Assembly: GCF_001286805.1 (NCBI RefSeq)
Contig: NZ_CXYV01000002.1
Span: 620,001-684,000 of the forward strand
DNA: 64,000 nt
Direction of reading: 5' to 3'
Source of the DNA: Kallipyga gabonensis
GTDB lineage: Bacteria > Bacillota > Clostridia > Tissierellales > Peptoniphilaceae
Shown in pieces: positions 1 to 7,398 of the stretch; within the stretch, counting starts at the first letter, position 1; every line of letters begins with the position of its first letter. Below the pieces are notes generated by a model. It worked only from the letters and a program-made list of their open reading frames with translations. It was not told the origin of the DNA and made no database searches. The position numbers and the translations under genes were made by a program.

Positions 1-88
1 CAAACACTATAGATTTCGGGAATATGGTCGTTGCAGTCGTGTTGATTGGCGAAAAAACGGCGAACCACCACTAGTGAGGTGGGAAAAT

Positions 89-127
89 ATAGTGTTGATT
101 TGGGGAAAAATGGCAAATCAACACTAT
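89..127. repeat. Perfect 14-bp inverted repeat (hairpin element)
   Basis: ATAGTGTTGATTTG at 89-102 and its exact reverse complement at 114-127 flank an 11-nt loop. A degenerate relative lies just before it (about 38-72, GTGTTGATT followed by an A-rich loop and GAACCACCAC). The same core, TATAGTGTTGGTTTGG, recurs near 36716 beside an AT-rich gene. There is no T-tract, so a terminator role is unlikely. It may be a dispersed intergenic repeat or the end of a decayed element. The first 230 bases hold no gene that I can see. Confidence 0.7.
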
Positions 128-195
128 GGGGAGCTCAGATGGTATTCATATCGATGGAATGATTCAAAATGGGGAGGGGGAGGGAAGAATTTTTC

Positions 196-223
196 TTGCA
201 AAAGATGGGCCATTTAGTATAAT
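196..223 (+). promoter_or_regulatory. Promoter of the rpsF-ssb-rpsR operon
   Basis: TTGCAA (196-201), a 16-bp spacer and a perfect TATAAT (218-223) form a sigma-A-type promoter. Transcription would begin near 230, giving a leader of about 90 nt before rpsF. Confidence 0.75.
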
Positions 224-229
224 GTATTG

Positions 230-321
230 GTATGTTCAGTGGTTTAGGGATTTTTGTGCCCTGCCATGAGCAATCTCTGGTCCGTTCAAAAGCGGGTCAA
301 ATCCAAAGGGAGGTGAAAGAC
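230..321 (+). promoter_or_regulatory. rpsF leader, candidate S6:S18 autoregulatory site
   Basis: The leader contains a possible hairpin around 278-298 in which CCG and CGG face each other across a short A-rich loop. In many bacteria the S6:S18 protein complex binds a CCG-containing structure in the rpsF leader and represses the operon (established for the family). Both partners, rpsF and rpsR, are encoded here. The match is by eye only. The reading frame that opens at 232 lies in this leader and has no ribosome-binding site. Confidence 0.3.
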
Positions 322-606
322 ATGAATCAATATGAGATGGTGGTCATCTTACGAGCTGATGTTGAAGAAGAAGACCGCAAAAAAGTCTTGGATCGCTTGA
401 TTGATGCGATCGATGAGACCGGCAAGGTCCTGGATCTCGATGAGTGGGGAAACCGCAAGCTTGCCTATCCGATTGACTTCAAGAAAGACGGCTATTACGT
501 TGTTCTGACCTATGAGGCAGAGCCGGAAACTGTCCAGGAAGTCGAGCGTCGGGCAAGAATCTTGGACAACATCTTACGCTATCTGACCGTAAAGAAAGAG
601 GCGTAA
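322..606 (+). CDS. rpsF: 30S ribosomal protein S6
   Basis: This 94-residue protein is the usual size for bacterial S6, which sits on the platform of the small subunit paired with S18. It begins MNQYEMVVILR and has the family's alternating beta-alpha-beta pattern, with the central stretch NRKLAYPIDFKKDGYYVV typical of S6. The start at 322 is chosen because GGGAGGTGA lies at the right distance before it. An upstream in-frame ATG at 232 would add 30 residues unlike any S6 and lacks a ribosome-binding site. It is the first gene of the rpsF-ssb-rpsR operon, with 16 bp before ssb. Confidence 0.97.
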   Translation: MNQYEMVVILRADVEEEDRKKVLDRLIDAIDETGKVLDLDEWGNRKLAYPIDFKKDGYYVVLTYEAEPETVQEVERRARILDNILRYLTVKKEA

Positions 607-622
607 GTCCTAGGAGGTAGCG

Positions 623-1126
623 ATGAACCAAGTCGTTCTGATGGGAAGACTGACAAGAGACCCCGAGTTAACCTACAATAATTCTACAGGCAACGCCATG
701 GTCCGCTTCACCCTTGCGGTGGACAAGAGACTATCGCGTGAGAAGAAACAGGAGATGGAAGCGAATAATCAGCCCACGGCCGACTTCATTGGCTGTGTTT
801 GCTGGGGAAGGTTAGCAGAGAATGTCAACCGCTTTTCTGCAAAAGGGAAGCGGGTCCTGGTCGAAGGACGGATCCAAACCGGATCCTATGTTGCCCAGGA
901 TGGATCTCGGCGTTACACCACCGATGTGGTGGCCAACAATGTTGAGTTTGTGGACTGGAAGGAACGCAATGATTCCTATAACCAGGGCGGTTCCGCTCCG
1001 GCCCCACAAAACAACAACTACCCCGAGAACCGGAGTGCCCAGGGTAGCCAGGAAGCTGGCGGATCGGGCGATGACTTCTTCGGCGATGACTTCGCCCCGG
1101 TGGATGATTCCCGCATCCCTTTCTAA
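623..1126 (+). CDS. ssb: Single-stranded DNA-binding protein
   Basis: SSB coats single-stranded DNA in replication and repair and recruits partner proteins. The 167-residue product has an N-terminal OB fold (about 1-110, opening MNQVVLMGRLTRDPEL). A Gly/Asn/Gln-rich flexible linker (about 115-150) follows, then the acidic C-terminal tip ending DDSRIPF, which in this family docks partner proteins. TAGGAGGTAG precedes the ATG. Its place between rpsF and rpsR is the standard Firmicute arrangement. Confidence 0.97.
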   Translation: MNQVVLMGRLTRDPELTYNNSTGNAMVRFTLAVDKRLSREKKQEMEANNQPTADFIGCVCWGRLAENVNRFSAKGKRVLVEGRIQTGSYVAQDGSRRYTTDVVANNVEFVDWKERNDSYNQGGSAPAPQNNNYPENRSAQGSQEAGGSGDDFFGDDFAPVDDSRIPF

Positions 1127-1138
1127 AAAGGAGATCGT

Positions 1139-1366
1139 ATGAGCCGCCGCACATTTAGACCCCGCAGAAAGGTCTGCCAATTCTGCAAAGATAAAGAAAA
1201 AGTACTGGACTACAAGGATGTGGAACAGGTCAAGAACTTCATCAGCGATGCCGGGAAGATCCTTCCTCGCCGCGTGACCGGGACCTGTGCCAAGCACCAG
1301 CGCGATGTCAACAAGGCTGTCAAGAGAGCCCGGGCCATCGCCATCATCCCTTACGAAGACAAGTAA
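1139..1366 (+). CDS. rpsR: 30S ribosomal protein S18
   Basis: This 75-residue basic protein is the S6 partner on the small-subunit platform. It shows the family signature [20 protein letters not shown] and the C-terminal [20 protein letters not shown] segment. AAAAGGAGA precedes the ATG, 12 bp after ssb. It closes the operon and is followed at once by an intrinsic terminator. Two Cys near the N-terminus (CQFC) are of the type found in zinc-binding S18 forms; metal binding here is inference. Confidence 0.97.
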   Translation: MSRRTFRPRRKVCQFCKDKEKVLDYKDVEQVKNFISDAGKILPRRVTGTCAKHQRDVNKAVKRARAIAIIPYEDK

Positions 1367-1371
1367 GAATC

Positions 1372-1402
1372 AAAAGGTCGGCCGTCTGGCCGATCTTTTT
1401 TT
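1372..1402 (+). terminator. Intrinsic terminator of the rpsF operon
   Basis: GGTCGGCC and GGCCGATC pair across a GTCT loop and are followed by a run of T. It begins six bases after the rpsR stop. Confidence 0.85.
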
Positions 1403-1680
1403 TGCGATGACAAAAAAATCGTTCTCCGATTTATCGGATTTTATCTTGGCTTTGGGAGTAGGACAAGAAATAATAAGATAAAAACAGACCAAAAAGCTTG
1501 TGTTTTCAATCCTTTATGATGAAGAAAAAATGCTCAGGAGATGGGTGAAAGAGATTGAAACTTTTTTGTAAACGTGATAAGCCAAGTAAGCCATAGTGGA
1601 AGGGTCGTAGACATTTTTATACAGTTTATGGCCGAGACCACAAGAGATAAATGATGATTATTTATTTTAAGGAGGAAAAA
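1403..1680 (+). other. Gene-free stretch, probable leader of the CWB2 gene
   Basis: About 280 bp of AT-rich DNA between the rpsR terminator and the CWB2 start. It ends in a strong ribosome-binding site (AAGGAGG, 1670-1676). I find no gene and no convincing -35/-10 pair. Confidence 0.4.
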
Positions 1681-1842
1681 ATGGGATAGAAATTTTCAAA
1701 GGTTTTAGGGATTTTCTTAGCTCTGGCTCTTATCCTGACTGCTGTTCCTACAGCATTCGCTGAGTCCAAGGATAGCGACACAGGTATTGTTGAGGGCAGA
1801 GAAGGAAAATTCACCGTCACCATCAAGACCAGCAGCAATAAG
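1681..1842 (+). pseudogene. Severed signal-peptide segment of the CWB2 protein
   Basis: Read in the frame of the downstream surface-protein gene, this gives M-G-stop-K-F-S-K-V-L-G-I-F-L-A-L-A-L-I-L and then T-A-V-P-T-A-F-A. That is a textbook Sec signal peptide ending in an AFA cleavage motif, except that codon 3 is TAG (1687-1689). A strong ribosome-binding site sits 5 nt before the ATG. One A-to-T change in AAG (Lys) would create this stop. The 51 codons after it run open into the large ORF at 1843. The cause could be a real nonsense mutation, a sequencing or assembly error, or amber readthrough. No good alternative start lies between the stop and the hydrophobic core. Confidence 0.8.
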
Positions 1843-4110
1843 ATGCTGATGCTGGGCGATGATGACATGGCAAAAGTGAACGTCTATGCGGCTTGGTCCG
1901 CAGAGAAGGCCGACGGGACCAAGGTCCAGGAAGCCCTGGCAACAACTCCTCAGCCCCTCACCGTTGATAAGACTACGGACATCTCTTTCGACGTTGACGT
2001 GCCCGAGCAGATTGCCGGAAACGATGTTGACACTCTGAAGAACATCACCCTCAAGGTTTGGGCTGATGCCGCTTCTCTGAAGGCTCTTGTTGAAGCCAAG
2101 GTCGGCAAGGTTGAAGTGAAAGCCCCGACCATCAAAGCTGAAGAAATCTTCGGAACAGATATGGACCTGATTTTCTTGGGCAATGCCGTTGGCGGAAGCA
2201 AGGAAGATCCTGCTACTGCCGCTCAGGAAATGGGAACTCGGACCTTCGATCAGATTGTCGCTTGGGTTGGCGGAGATAAGACTATTGCTTCTCCTGATGT
2301 CACCCTGAACTACAACTTCACCTTCGAGTGGGTCCTCAACCAGACTAAAGACTCCACCATCCGTGTCTTTGAAGATGGAACCGATAATCCGATTGAAGGG
2401 GCTAAAATCAAATTCTATAACGTCAAAGTAGATGGAGATAAATACGCCCTTGATGAGAATCACAATTTAATGATTGATGATGAAGTAGAAGGCATTACAG
2501 GCAATTATATGACCGATAAGGATGGTATGATCAAGCTTGGTGCATCTACCCTCAAAAACTTGCCTCTAAAAGCGAAGACGGTTGTCATCGCTGTCAAGGC
2601 TGAAAAACAAGGTTATGCTAACTCTACCGTCTCCTTCATCTCTCTCCGCAACGACCTGAACGACCAGATCCCCGGACTGGAAAGAAAGAACGGTGTCAAC
2701 GCGGTTCTGAGAATGTACAACACCGAGGAACAAGCTCCCTTTGAAGTTCGCGTTTTCGCGGAAGGTCGCAAGACTGATCTTCACGCTGTAGAAGGCGTTG
2801 AAGTCACCATCAATAAGGATGCTTCCGAGTTCATGCAGGAACTCAAATTAGGTGAAGTCCTCTATAACGGCAAGACCGACAAGAACGGCGTTGCTTATGT
2901 CAAGGATCACAATGTCCTGATTTATTGGGTTGAGAAGACCCTTCCTCAAGATGGAGACTGGACTCAGGTTCCTTACAGAGCCTTCTCTATCATCACCGTC
3001 AAGAAGGACGGCAAGGTCATCGCTCAGCATAAGATTACTGACGAAGATATTGATAATAACTACTATGAAGTAAAGATCAATGAAGGCCGCAAGGCTCTCT
3101 TCCCGCGGATTGAGGGTGAAGACCGGTATGAAACCGCTGTTAAGATTGCCAAGGAACAGTATCCCAATGGTCTCGAGAACAAGACCGTCATCCTGGCCAC
3201 CGGACAGAACTTCGCCGATGCTTTGACCGCTAACGGCCTGACCAACCTCTATCAGGCTCCGATCCTTCTGACCAAGTCCAACAGCATTCCTGAGTCGGTC
3301 ATGGCTTATCTGAAGGCTCAGCAGGCTGCCGGAAAGCTCGAGAACGTCCTGATCGTTGGTAAGAGCGACGCTGTTTCCAACTCCATTTCTGAAGTGCTGA
3401 CCAAGATGCGTCTGAGCGTTGCCAGCGTGGGTGGTGCTAACAGATTTGAAACCGCTATTGAAGTGGCTAAGCTCCTGAAGGCTGATCCGAGCGAAGGAAA
3501 AATCCCCTTTGCCGAGAATGCTATTCGAGTAGCTGATCGCGTCAATCCGAATACCGACGGTTATAGCGAGACCTACTTCCTGGCTAACGGCTTCAGCTTC
3601 GCTGATGCTCTGATCGCCTCCGTACCTTCTTCCCGTTACGGCTATCCCATCCTTCTGACTGATGGATCCAACCATCTCCGTCCTGAAACCAAGTCCTTCC
3701 TGGATGATGCGTTCAAGGCCGGCAAGCTGAACAAGATCCTGGTCATGGGCGGAACCGCTGTAGTTTCCGAAGGTGCCAAGTCTGATGTTCCCGGTTCCAA
3801 GGTCGACAGACTTTATGGACAGAACCGTTACCAGACCAACATGGCTGTTAATGAATACTTCAAGAACGCCACCAAGGTCTATGTGGTAACCGGTGAAAAG
3901 TATGCTGATGCTCTCGTTGCCGGACACCTGGCTGCTGAGAACAACGCTGCTATCCTCATGGTCAACCCCAAGGGCTTGACTAAGGAACAGTCCGACTGGA
4001 TCAAGAAGAACGACAAGATCACCGACTACGTCATCGTTGGTGGTGACAATGCCGTTTCTGAGAAAGTCGAAATGGAAATTGAAGACATCGTTCTTGGAAT
4101 CACCAAGTAA
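1843..4110 (+). CDS. CWB2-repeat cell-surface protein (signal peptide separated by a stop)
   Basis: CWB2 (PF04122) repeats anchor proteins non-covalently to the wall of clostridia-type bacteria. The frame from the internal ATG at 1843 gives 755 residues; from the natural start at 1681 it would be about 809. The N-terminal part (to about 410) looks like beta-rich Ig-like modules. The C-terminal part carries three CWB2 units, opening FPRIEGEDRYETAVKIAK, VGGANRFETAIEVAK and LYGQNRYQTNMAV, each with an FADAL or YADAL motif and a VGG or MGG strand. The natural start is followed by TAG at codon 3. As it stands, the ORF would give a protein without a secretion signal, so the gene may be inactive. 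A terminator follows directly. It is monocistronic. Confidence 0.85.
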   Translation: MLMLGDDDMAKVNVYAAWSAEKADGTKVQEALATTPQPLTVDKTTDISFDVDVPEQIAGNDVDTLKNITLKVWADAASLKALVEAKVGKVEVKAPTIKAEEIFGTDMDLIFLGNAVGGSKEDPATAAQEMGTRTFDQIVAWVGGDKTIASPDVTLNYNFTFEWVLNQTKDSTIRVFEDGTDNPIEGAKIKFYNVKVDGDKYALDENHNLMIDDEVEGITGNYMTDKDGMIKLGASTLKNLPLKAKTVVIAVKAEKQGYANSTVSFISLRNDLNDQIPGLERKNGVNAVLRMYNTEEQAPFEVRVFAEGRKTDLHAVEGVEVTINKDASEFMQELKLGEVLYNGKTDKNGVAYVKDHNVLIYWVEKTLPQDGDWTQVPYRAFSIITVKKDGKVIAQHKITDEDIDNNYYEVKINEGRKALFPRIEGEDRYETAVKIAKEQYPNGLENKTVILATGQNFADALTANGLTNLYQAPILLTKSNSIPESVMAYLKAQQAAGKLENVLIVGKSDAVSNSISEVLTKMRLSVASVGGANRFETAIEVAKLLKADPSEGKIPFAENAIRVADRVNPNTDGYSETYFLANGFSFADALIASVPSSRYGYPILLTDGSNHLRPETKSFLDDAFKAGKLNKILVMGGTAVVSEGAKSDVPGSKVDRLYGQNRYQTNMAVNEYFKNATKVYVVTGEKYADALVAGHLAAENNAAILMVNPKGLTKEQSDWIKKNDKITDYVIVGGDNAVSEKVEMEIEDIVLGITK

Positions 4111-4130
4111 ATAATCTTCATTACCACGGC

Positions 4131-4166
4131 AAAAAAGCTGGGCCCCGAAGGGTCCAGCTTTTTTCA
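4131..4166. terminator. Intrinsic terminator, both strands
   Basis: AAAAAAGCTGGGCCC, loop CGAA, GGGTCCAGCTTTTTT. The A and T flanks let it work for the CWB2 gene (plus) and for the convergent Nudix gene (minus). Confidence 0.9.
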
Positions 4167-4204
4167 TGTCCAAAATCTCTTGTGGATCTTGGTGGAGTAT
4201 TGCC

Positions 4205-4825
4205 TTATATCGAGAGGTCCTTTTGTAGTTGTTTGAGGATTCGTCCGGTCAGCCCCCAGATGGTTTTCCCTTCCCAATAGAAGAAGGGGGTTATGGATTC
4301 GCCTTCGATGAAGGGGTAGTTTCGGCCACCCGGGATGTCTTCGTAGGGAAAGCTTTCCTCCGGGAACTCACGAACCTGAGACCGGTAGACTTTGGCTTCC
4401 AGATGGGCCAGGGCCTCCAAAGGAATGGTGAAGATCCGGTCGACTTCATCTGTTGAGAATGTTTCACCGTAGCCTTCCAAAAGGCCTAAAAAGCAGTCGA
4501 TCTTTCGGCCGTAGGTGGAGACGTAGGTGTAGGGGTGGGCGAGAATATGGACCTGGTGGGGGGAGAGGAGGAGTTCTTCGCCGGTTTCACGAATGGCTGC
4601 TTCCGCAGGGCTTTCGCCGTCTTCGATGGCCCCGCCGGGAAAGGAGATCTCTCCGGGTTGGGTCTTGAGGTGGGAAGCACGGACTTCAAAGAGTAAAGAA
4701 AACTCCCCCTTCCCGTCCGGGATGAGGGGGAGCAAAATCGCATAGTTTTTCCATTCACCCTCCCCGATGATTTGGGGAGGGTGGTTTTGTAAAGAAGCGA
4801 GGCTTGTCTTGAGGCGTTTGTTCAA
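4205..4825 (-). CDS. Nudix hydrolase, CoA-pyrophosphatase type
   Basis: Nudix enzymes hydrolyse nucleoside-diphosphate-linked compounds. The stretch LKTQPGEISFPGG just before the Nudix box is characteristic of the CoA pyrophosphatase (NudL/YeaB) branch, which cleaves CoA to 4'-phosphopantetheine and 3',5'-ADP. The box reads GGAIEDGESPAEAAIRETGEE, with a REtgEE metal-binding core. I chose the TTG at 4825 because GGAGG lies 8 nt before it and it avoids overlap with the upstream deacetylase gene. TTG at 4864 or ATG at 4840 would add residues but have weaker sites. About 206 residues. It lies 22 bp after the deacetylase gene and is probably cotranscribed with it. Exact substrate is inference. Confidence 0.85.
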   Translation of the reverse strand: MNKRLKTSLASLQNHPPQIIGEGEWKNYAILLPLIPDGKGEFSLLFEVRASHLKTQPGEISFPGGAIEDGESPAEAAIRETGEELLLSPHQVHILAHPYTYVSTYGRKIDCFLGLLEGYGETFSTDEVDRIFTIPLEALAHLEAKVYRSQVREFPEESFPYEDIPGGRNYPFIEGESITPFFYWEGKTIWGLTGRILKQLQKDLSI

Positions 4826-4847
4826 GGGGATGACCTCCATTTCTTTT

Positions 4848-5978
4848 CTATTCGATGATGCCAAAGGAAAAGCCTTCTTTTCGGAGAGCCTCTACGATGA
4901 GAGGGATGGACTTCCGGGTCACTTCCTTCTTGGGCGTATCGTGCATGAGGAGGGTGATGCAGTTGGGCTTTCCGTAGGCTGTCCAGCCCTTGAGGACTTC
5001 TTCAACCTGGGCTAGGGGTGTCTTTGGCCCACCCTTGTGGGCAGCATCGCCGTTGGTGGAGTTCCAGTCAATCCAGTGGACGCCGCGGTCGGCCAGGGCC
5101 TTGTCTGCGGCTTCCAGGTTTTTCCAGGACATATGGCCCCCGGGGTACCGCCAGACATTGACCTGAACATCTTCGCCCATCAACTTGTTGAGGAGGGTGT
5201 GCAGTTTATCGTATTCTTCCATGATGTGGTCTTTGTTACCTGACCGACCGGGATAGAGGTAGGCGTAGTCGTGGCTGAAGGAGTGGTAGGCGAGACCGTG
5301 TCCTTCATCCATCATCCGTCTCATCAGAGGCTTGGTTTCTTCATTCATGGTCCGGCCACAGAGGAAGAAGGTGGCGGGGACACCTTCCTTGGCGAGGATG
5401 TCCAGAAGTTCTCCGGTGGATTTGGAGGAGGGGCCGTCGTCGAAGGTGAGGAAGGCAATCTTATTATCTCCTGCCAGGGGCTTTCCTTCAAACATGGCTT
5501 CTTTGATGGCCTGGACGGGATAGGCATAGACGGAAGCAGCCTTATTGTGGTTGGTCCCTTTGCCCTGGGCATCCTGGACCGCATCTCCGGTGTTGGCCTT
5601 GGCCTGGATCTTCCCTTCGCCGTGACCGGCAGGGCTTTCTGCATTGGATTCCCGATCCGATGAAGTGTCGGATTGGTCCTGGCTTTGGACGGAGGATTCG
5701 GATTCTCTTGGAGTCTCTGTTAGGGAAGATTCGGGGTCAGTCCCGACCGGAGCAAACGTACCCTGACTTTGGGGCGGGTCCGTGGGATTGCCTTGCTGGG
5801 GTGGGGGGACGAGTCGACCCTCCTTAACCTCCCGCAACCGGTAGCCGATGAAGATACCCATGGCCAGGGCAACAATGGCAATCAGGAGGAAGACAAGGAG
5901 CCTTCTCCGTCCGGCTGCTTTTCGGGCCTCCGCCCGCCTCTGGTGAAAATCCGGATGATCATGAAAATTGTTATCCAT
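4848..5978 (-). CDS. Membrane-anchored polysaccharide deacetylase
   Basis: A NodB-type deacetylase, likely acting outside the membrane on peptidoglycan or another N-acetylated glycan. Residues 1-25 are basic, 27-47 form one membrane segment, and about 55-150 are a Ser/Glu/Gln-rich linker. The NodB domain follows with the metal Asp motif LTFDDGPS, an H-x3-H pair in YHSFSHDY, RYPGGH and a C-terminal LLMHD. These are the family's catalytic and zinc-binding motifs. GAGGAA precedes the ATG. At 376 residues it is long because of the linker. It is first in a two-gene unit with the Nudix hydrolase. N-deacetylation of wall glycans commonly gives lysozyme resistance; that role here is inference. Confidence 0.92.
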   Translation of the reverse strand: MDNNFHDHPDFHQRRAEARKAAGRRRLLVFLLIAIVALAMGIFIGYRLREVKEGRLVPPPQQGNPTDPPQSQGTFAPVGTDPESSLTETPRESESSVQSQDQSDTSSDRESNAESPAGHGEGKIQAKANTGDAVQDAQGKGTNHNKAASVYAYPVQAIKEAMFEGKPLAGDNKIAFLTFDDGPSSKSTGELLDILAKEGVPATFFLCGRTMNEETKPLMRRMMDEGHGLAYHSFSHDYAYLYPGRSGNKDHIMEEYDKLHTLLNKLMGEDVQVNVWRYPGGHMSWKNLEAADKALADRGVHWIDWNSTNGDAAHKGGPKTPLAQVEEVLKGWTAYGKPNCITLLMHDTPKKEVTRKSIPLIVEALRKEGFSFGIIE

Positions 5979-6149
5979 ATTTCCTCACTTTTATCTCATC
6001 ATTGTCGATGTTTTCACTTGCTAACTCACCCCTTTATTCTATCGGATTCGGGTGGGCCTGTCGAACATCTTTACTCCATATTTGGGGGATTTTGGGGAGG
6101 ATAATTCCGCCCTAGACATGAGGATGGGGAATTGGGCGGTTTTTCTGCA

Positions 6150-6425
6150 GGAGGGAATACCCCTCCAATTGGGGATTTTGCCGGAATGGACCGGTATGAG
6201 GCCACCCCTCCAAACGGGGATTTTGTCGGGAAGGGCCGGCATGAGGCTACCCCTCCAAACGGAGGTTTTGCCGGAGAGGGCCGGTATGGGGTTACCCCTC
6301 CAAATGGGGATTTTATTGGGAAGGGCCGGTATGAGGCTACCCCTCCAAATGGAGGTTTTGCCGGGAAGGGCCGGCATGAGGCTACCCCTCCAAACGAGGA
6401 TTTTGCCAAGAGGACCGGTATGGGC
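6150..6425. repeat. 45-bp tandem repeat array, six copies
   Basis: ACCCCTCCAA recurs at 6159, 6204, 6249, 6294, 6339 and 6384, exactly 45 bp apart. Each unit runs from ACCCCTCC to GGGAAGGG and could fold as a hairpin. Because 45 is divisible by three, several frames on both strands stay open here and give 15-residue periodic pseudo-proteins with no ribosome-binding sites. It fills the gap between two divergent genes and belongs with the arrays near 24.5, 36.8, 38.1 and 58.8 kb. Confidence 0.95.
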
Positions 6426-6491
6426 ATATAGACCAAGGTTTTTGGAACAGATCCGGGACGAAGTTTATGTCAAAATGTAAGGGATAATCCG

Positions 6492-7364
6492 ATGAATGAT
6501 GATTGGAGACAAGGAGGAGTCTTGAATAGAAAGCGAGATCGGAAAAATGAGAAGATTCGGGCCTTAAAAAAGGGGTTGGAGTCGATTAAGGTGGAGGAAA
6601 TAGCGGGGAACCTTTACATCAAGCGTGGGCGGGGGACATGTCAATATTATCACCGGGTTCGTATGGAGGGAAAGATCCAGCGTCGTTATATTTCTATTCA
6701 AGAGATGGATTTGGCTCGGCATTTAGCTCAGCAGACCTACAATCGGTCGGTAGAAAGACTGATTTCTTCTTTGGAAAGAGAGGATTTGGATAATGATGAG
6801 ATTGACCGTCTGGTGGACGACCAATTTCTTGCTTTGTCCCCGGAGAGGAGAAGCTTGATTCGACCGGTCCAGAAACCTCTCCTCCAGAAGTTAGCGGATT
6901 GGAAAAAGAGGGCCTACCAGGGGCTCCCTTTCAAACCGGAGGATCCTTTGATTCTAACTTACCAAGGAAAGCGGGTGAGATCCAAGACGGAGAAAATACT
7001 CTGTGATCGCTTTGATCAGATGGGCATCACCTACAAATACGAATGCCCCCTGGTCCTCAAGGACGGGGTCATCTTCTATCCTGACTTCACCTTCTTCAAT
7101 CCCTATACCGAGGAGGAGATTTATTGGGAGCACCATGGCCTCATGGGAGATGGGGACTATACGATGAGGACCATTGAGAAGATTCGGACCTACGAAAAGA
7201 ATGGGATCGGGCTGGGTCGGCGGCTCCTGGTGACTTTTGAAGGGGGAAAGCTGAGCGTGGACTACGACCGGGTCAAGGATTTGATTCGGGACTTCCTCCT
7301 GCCTTTAGTTCCTCCCGGAGCCCGGCCAAGGCAAAAAAAGGACCGCCAAAGGGAGGTCCTTTAG
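6492..7364 (+). CDS. PD-(D/E)XK-nuclease-like protein of unknown role
   Basis: A 290-residue basic protein. The N-terminal half (to about 140) is charged and helical. The C-terminal part has the arrangement seen in PD-(D/E)XK nucleases: RSKTEKILCDRF, then FYPDFTFFNP, then IYWEHHG. That supplies a Glu, the PD Asp and a later E-x-H in the right order, and the protein ends in a beta-rich segment with LLVTFEGGKL. Domains with this YPDFT...YWEHxG pattern are common in anaerobic Firmicutes; I know no proven function. An alternative TTG start at 6522 has a better site (AAGGAGG) than the ATG at 6492. The last codons overlap the purine-operon terminator. It stands alone. Confidence 0.6.
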   Translation: MNDDWRQGGVLNRKRDRKNEKIRALKKGLESIKVEEIAGNLYIKRGRGTCQYYHRVRMEGKIQRRYISIQEMDLARHLAQQTYNRSVERLISSLEREDLDNDEIDRLVDDQFLALSPERRSLIRPVQKPLLQKLADWKKRAYQGLPFKPEDPLILTYQGKRVRSKTEKILCDRFDQMGITYKYECPLVLKDGVIFYPDFTFFNPYTEEEIYWEHHGLMGDGDYTMRTIEKIRTYEKNGIGLGRRLLVTFEGGKLSVDYDRVKDLIRDFLLPLVPPGARPRQKKDRQREVL

Positions 7365-7370
7365 CGGTCC
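7333..7370 (-). terminator. Terminator of the purine operon
   Basis: On the minus strand GGACCGC and GCGGTCC pair and are followed by seven T, 29 bp after the purL stop. A nested 8-bp pair (AAAGGACC/GGTCCTTT) strengthens it. It overlaps the 3' end of the convergent PD-(D/E)XK-like gene. Confidence 0.85.
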
Positions 7371-7398
7371 AATCACGAGGCCCAGAGGGCGCCCGGCA

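Noticed and set aside
1687-1689. TAG read as pyrrolysine or another recoded residue
   Set aside because: Codon 3 of a signal peptide is an unlikely place, and no pyl genes or other in-frame TAG are visible here.
2848-4173. Minus-strand frame of 441 codons opposite the CWB2 gene
   Set aside because: Starts inside a terminator and mirrors the CWB2 repeats; no independent features.
6039-6480. Several periodic ORFs on both strands
   Set aside because: By-products of a 45-bp repeat that stays open in many frames; no ribosome-binding sites.
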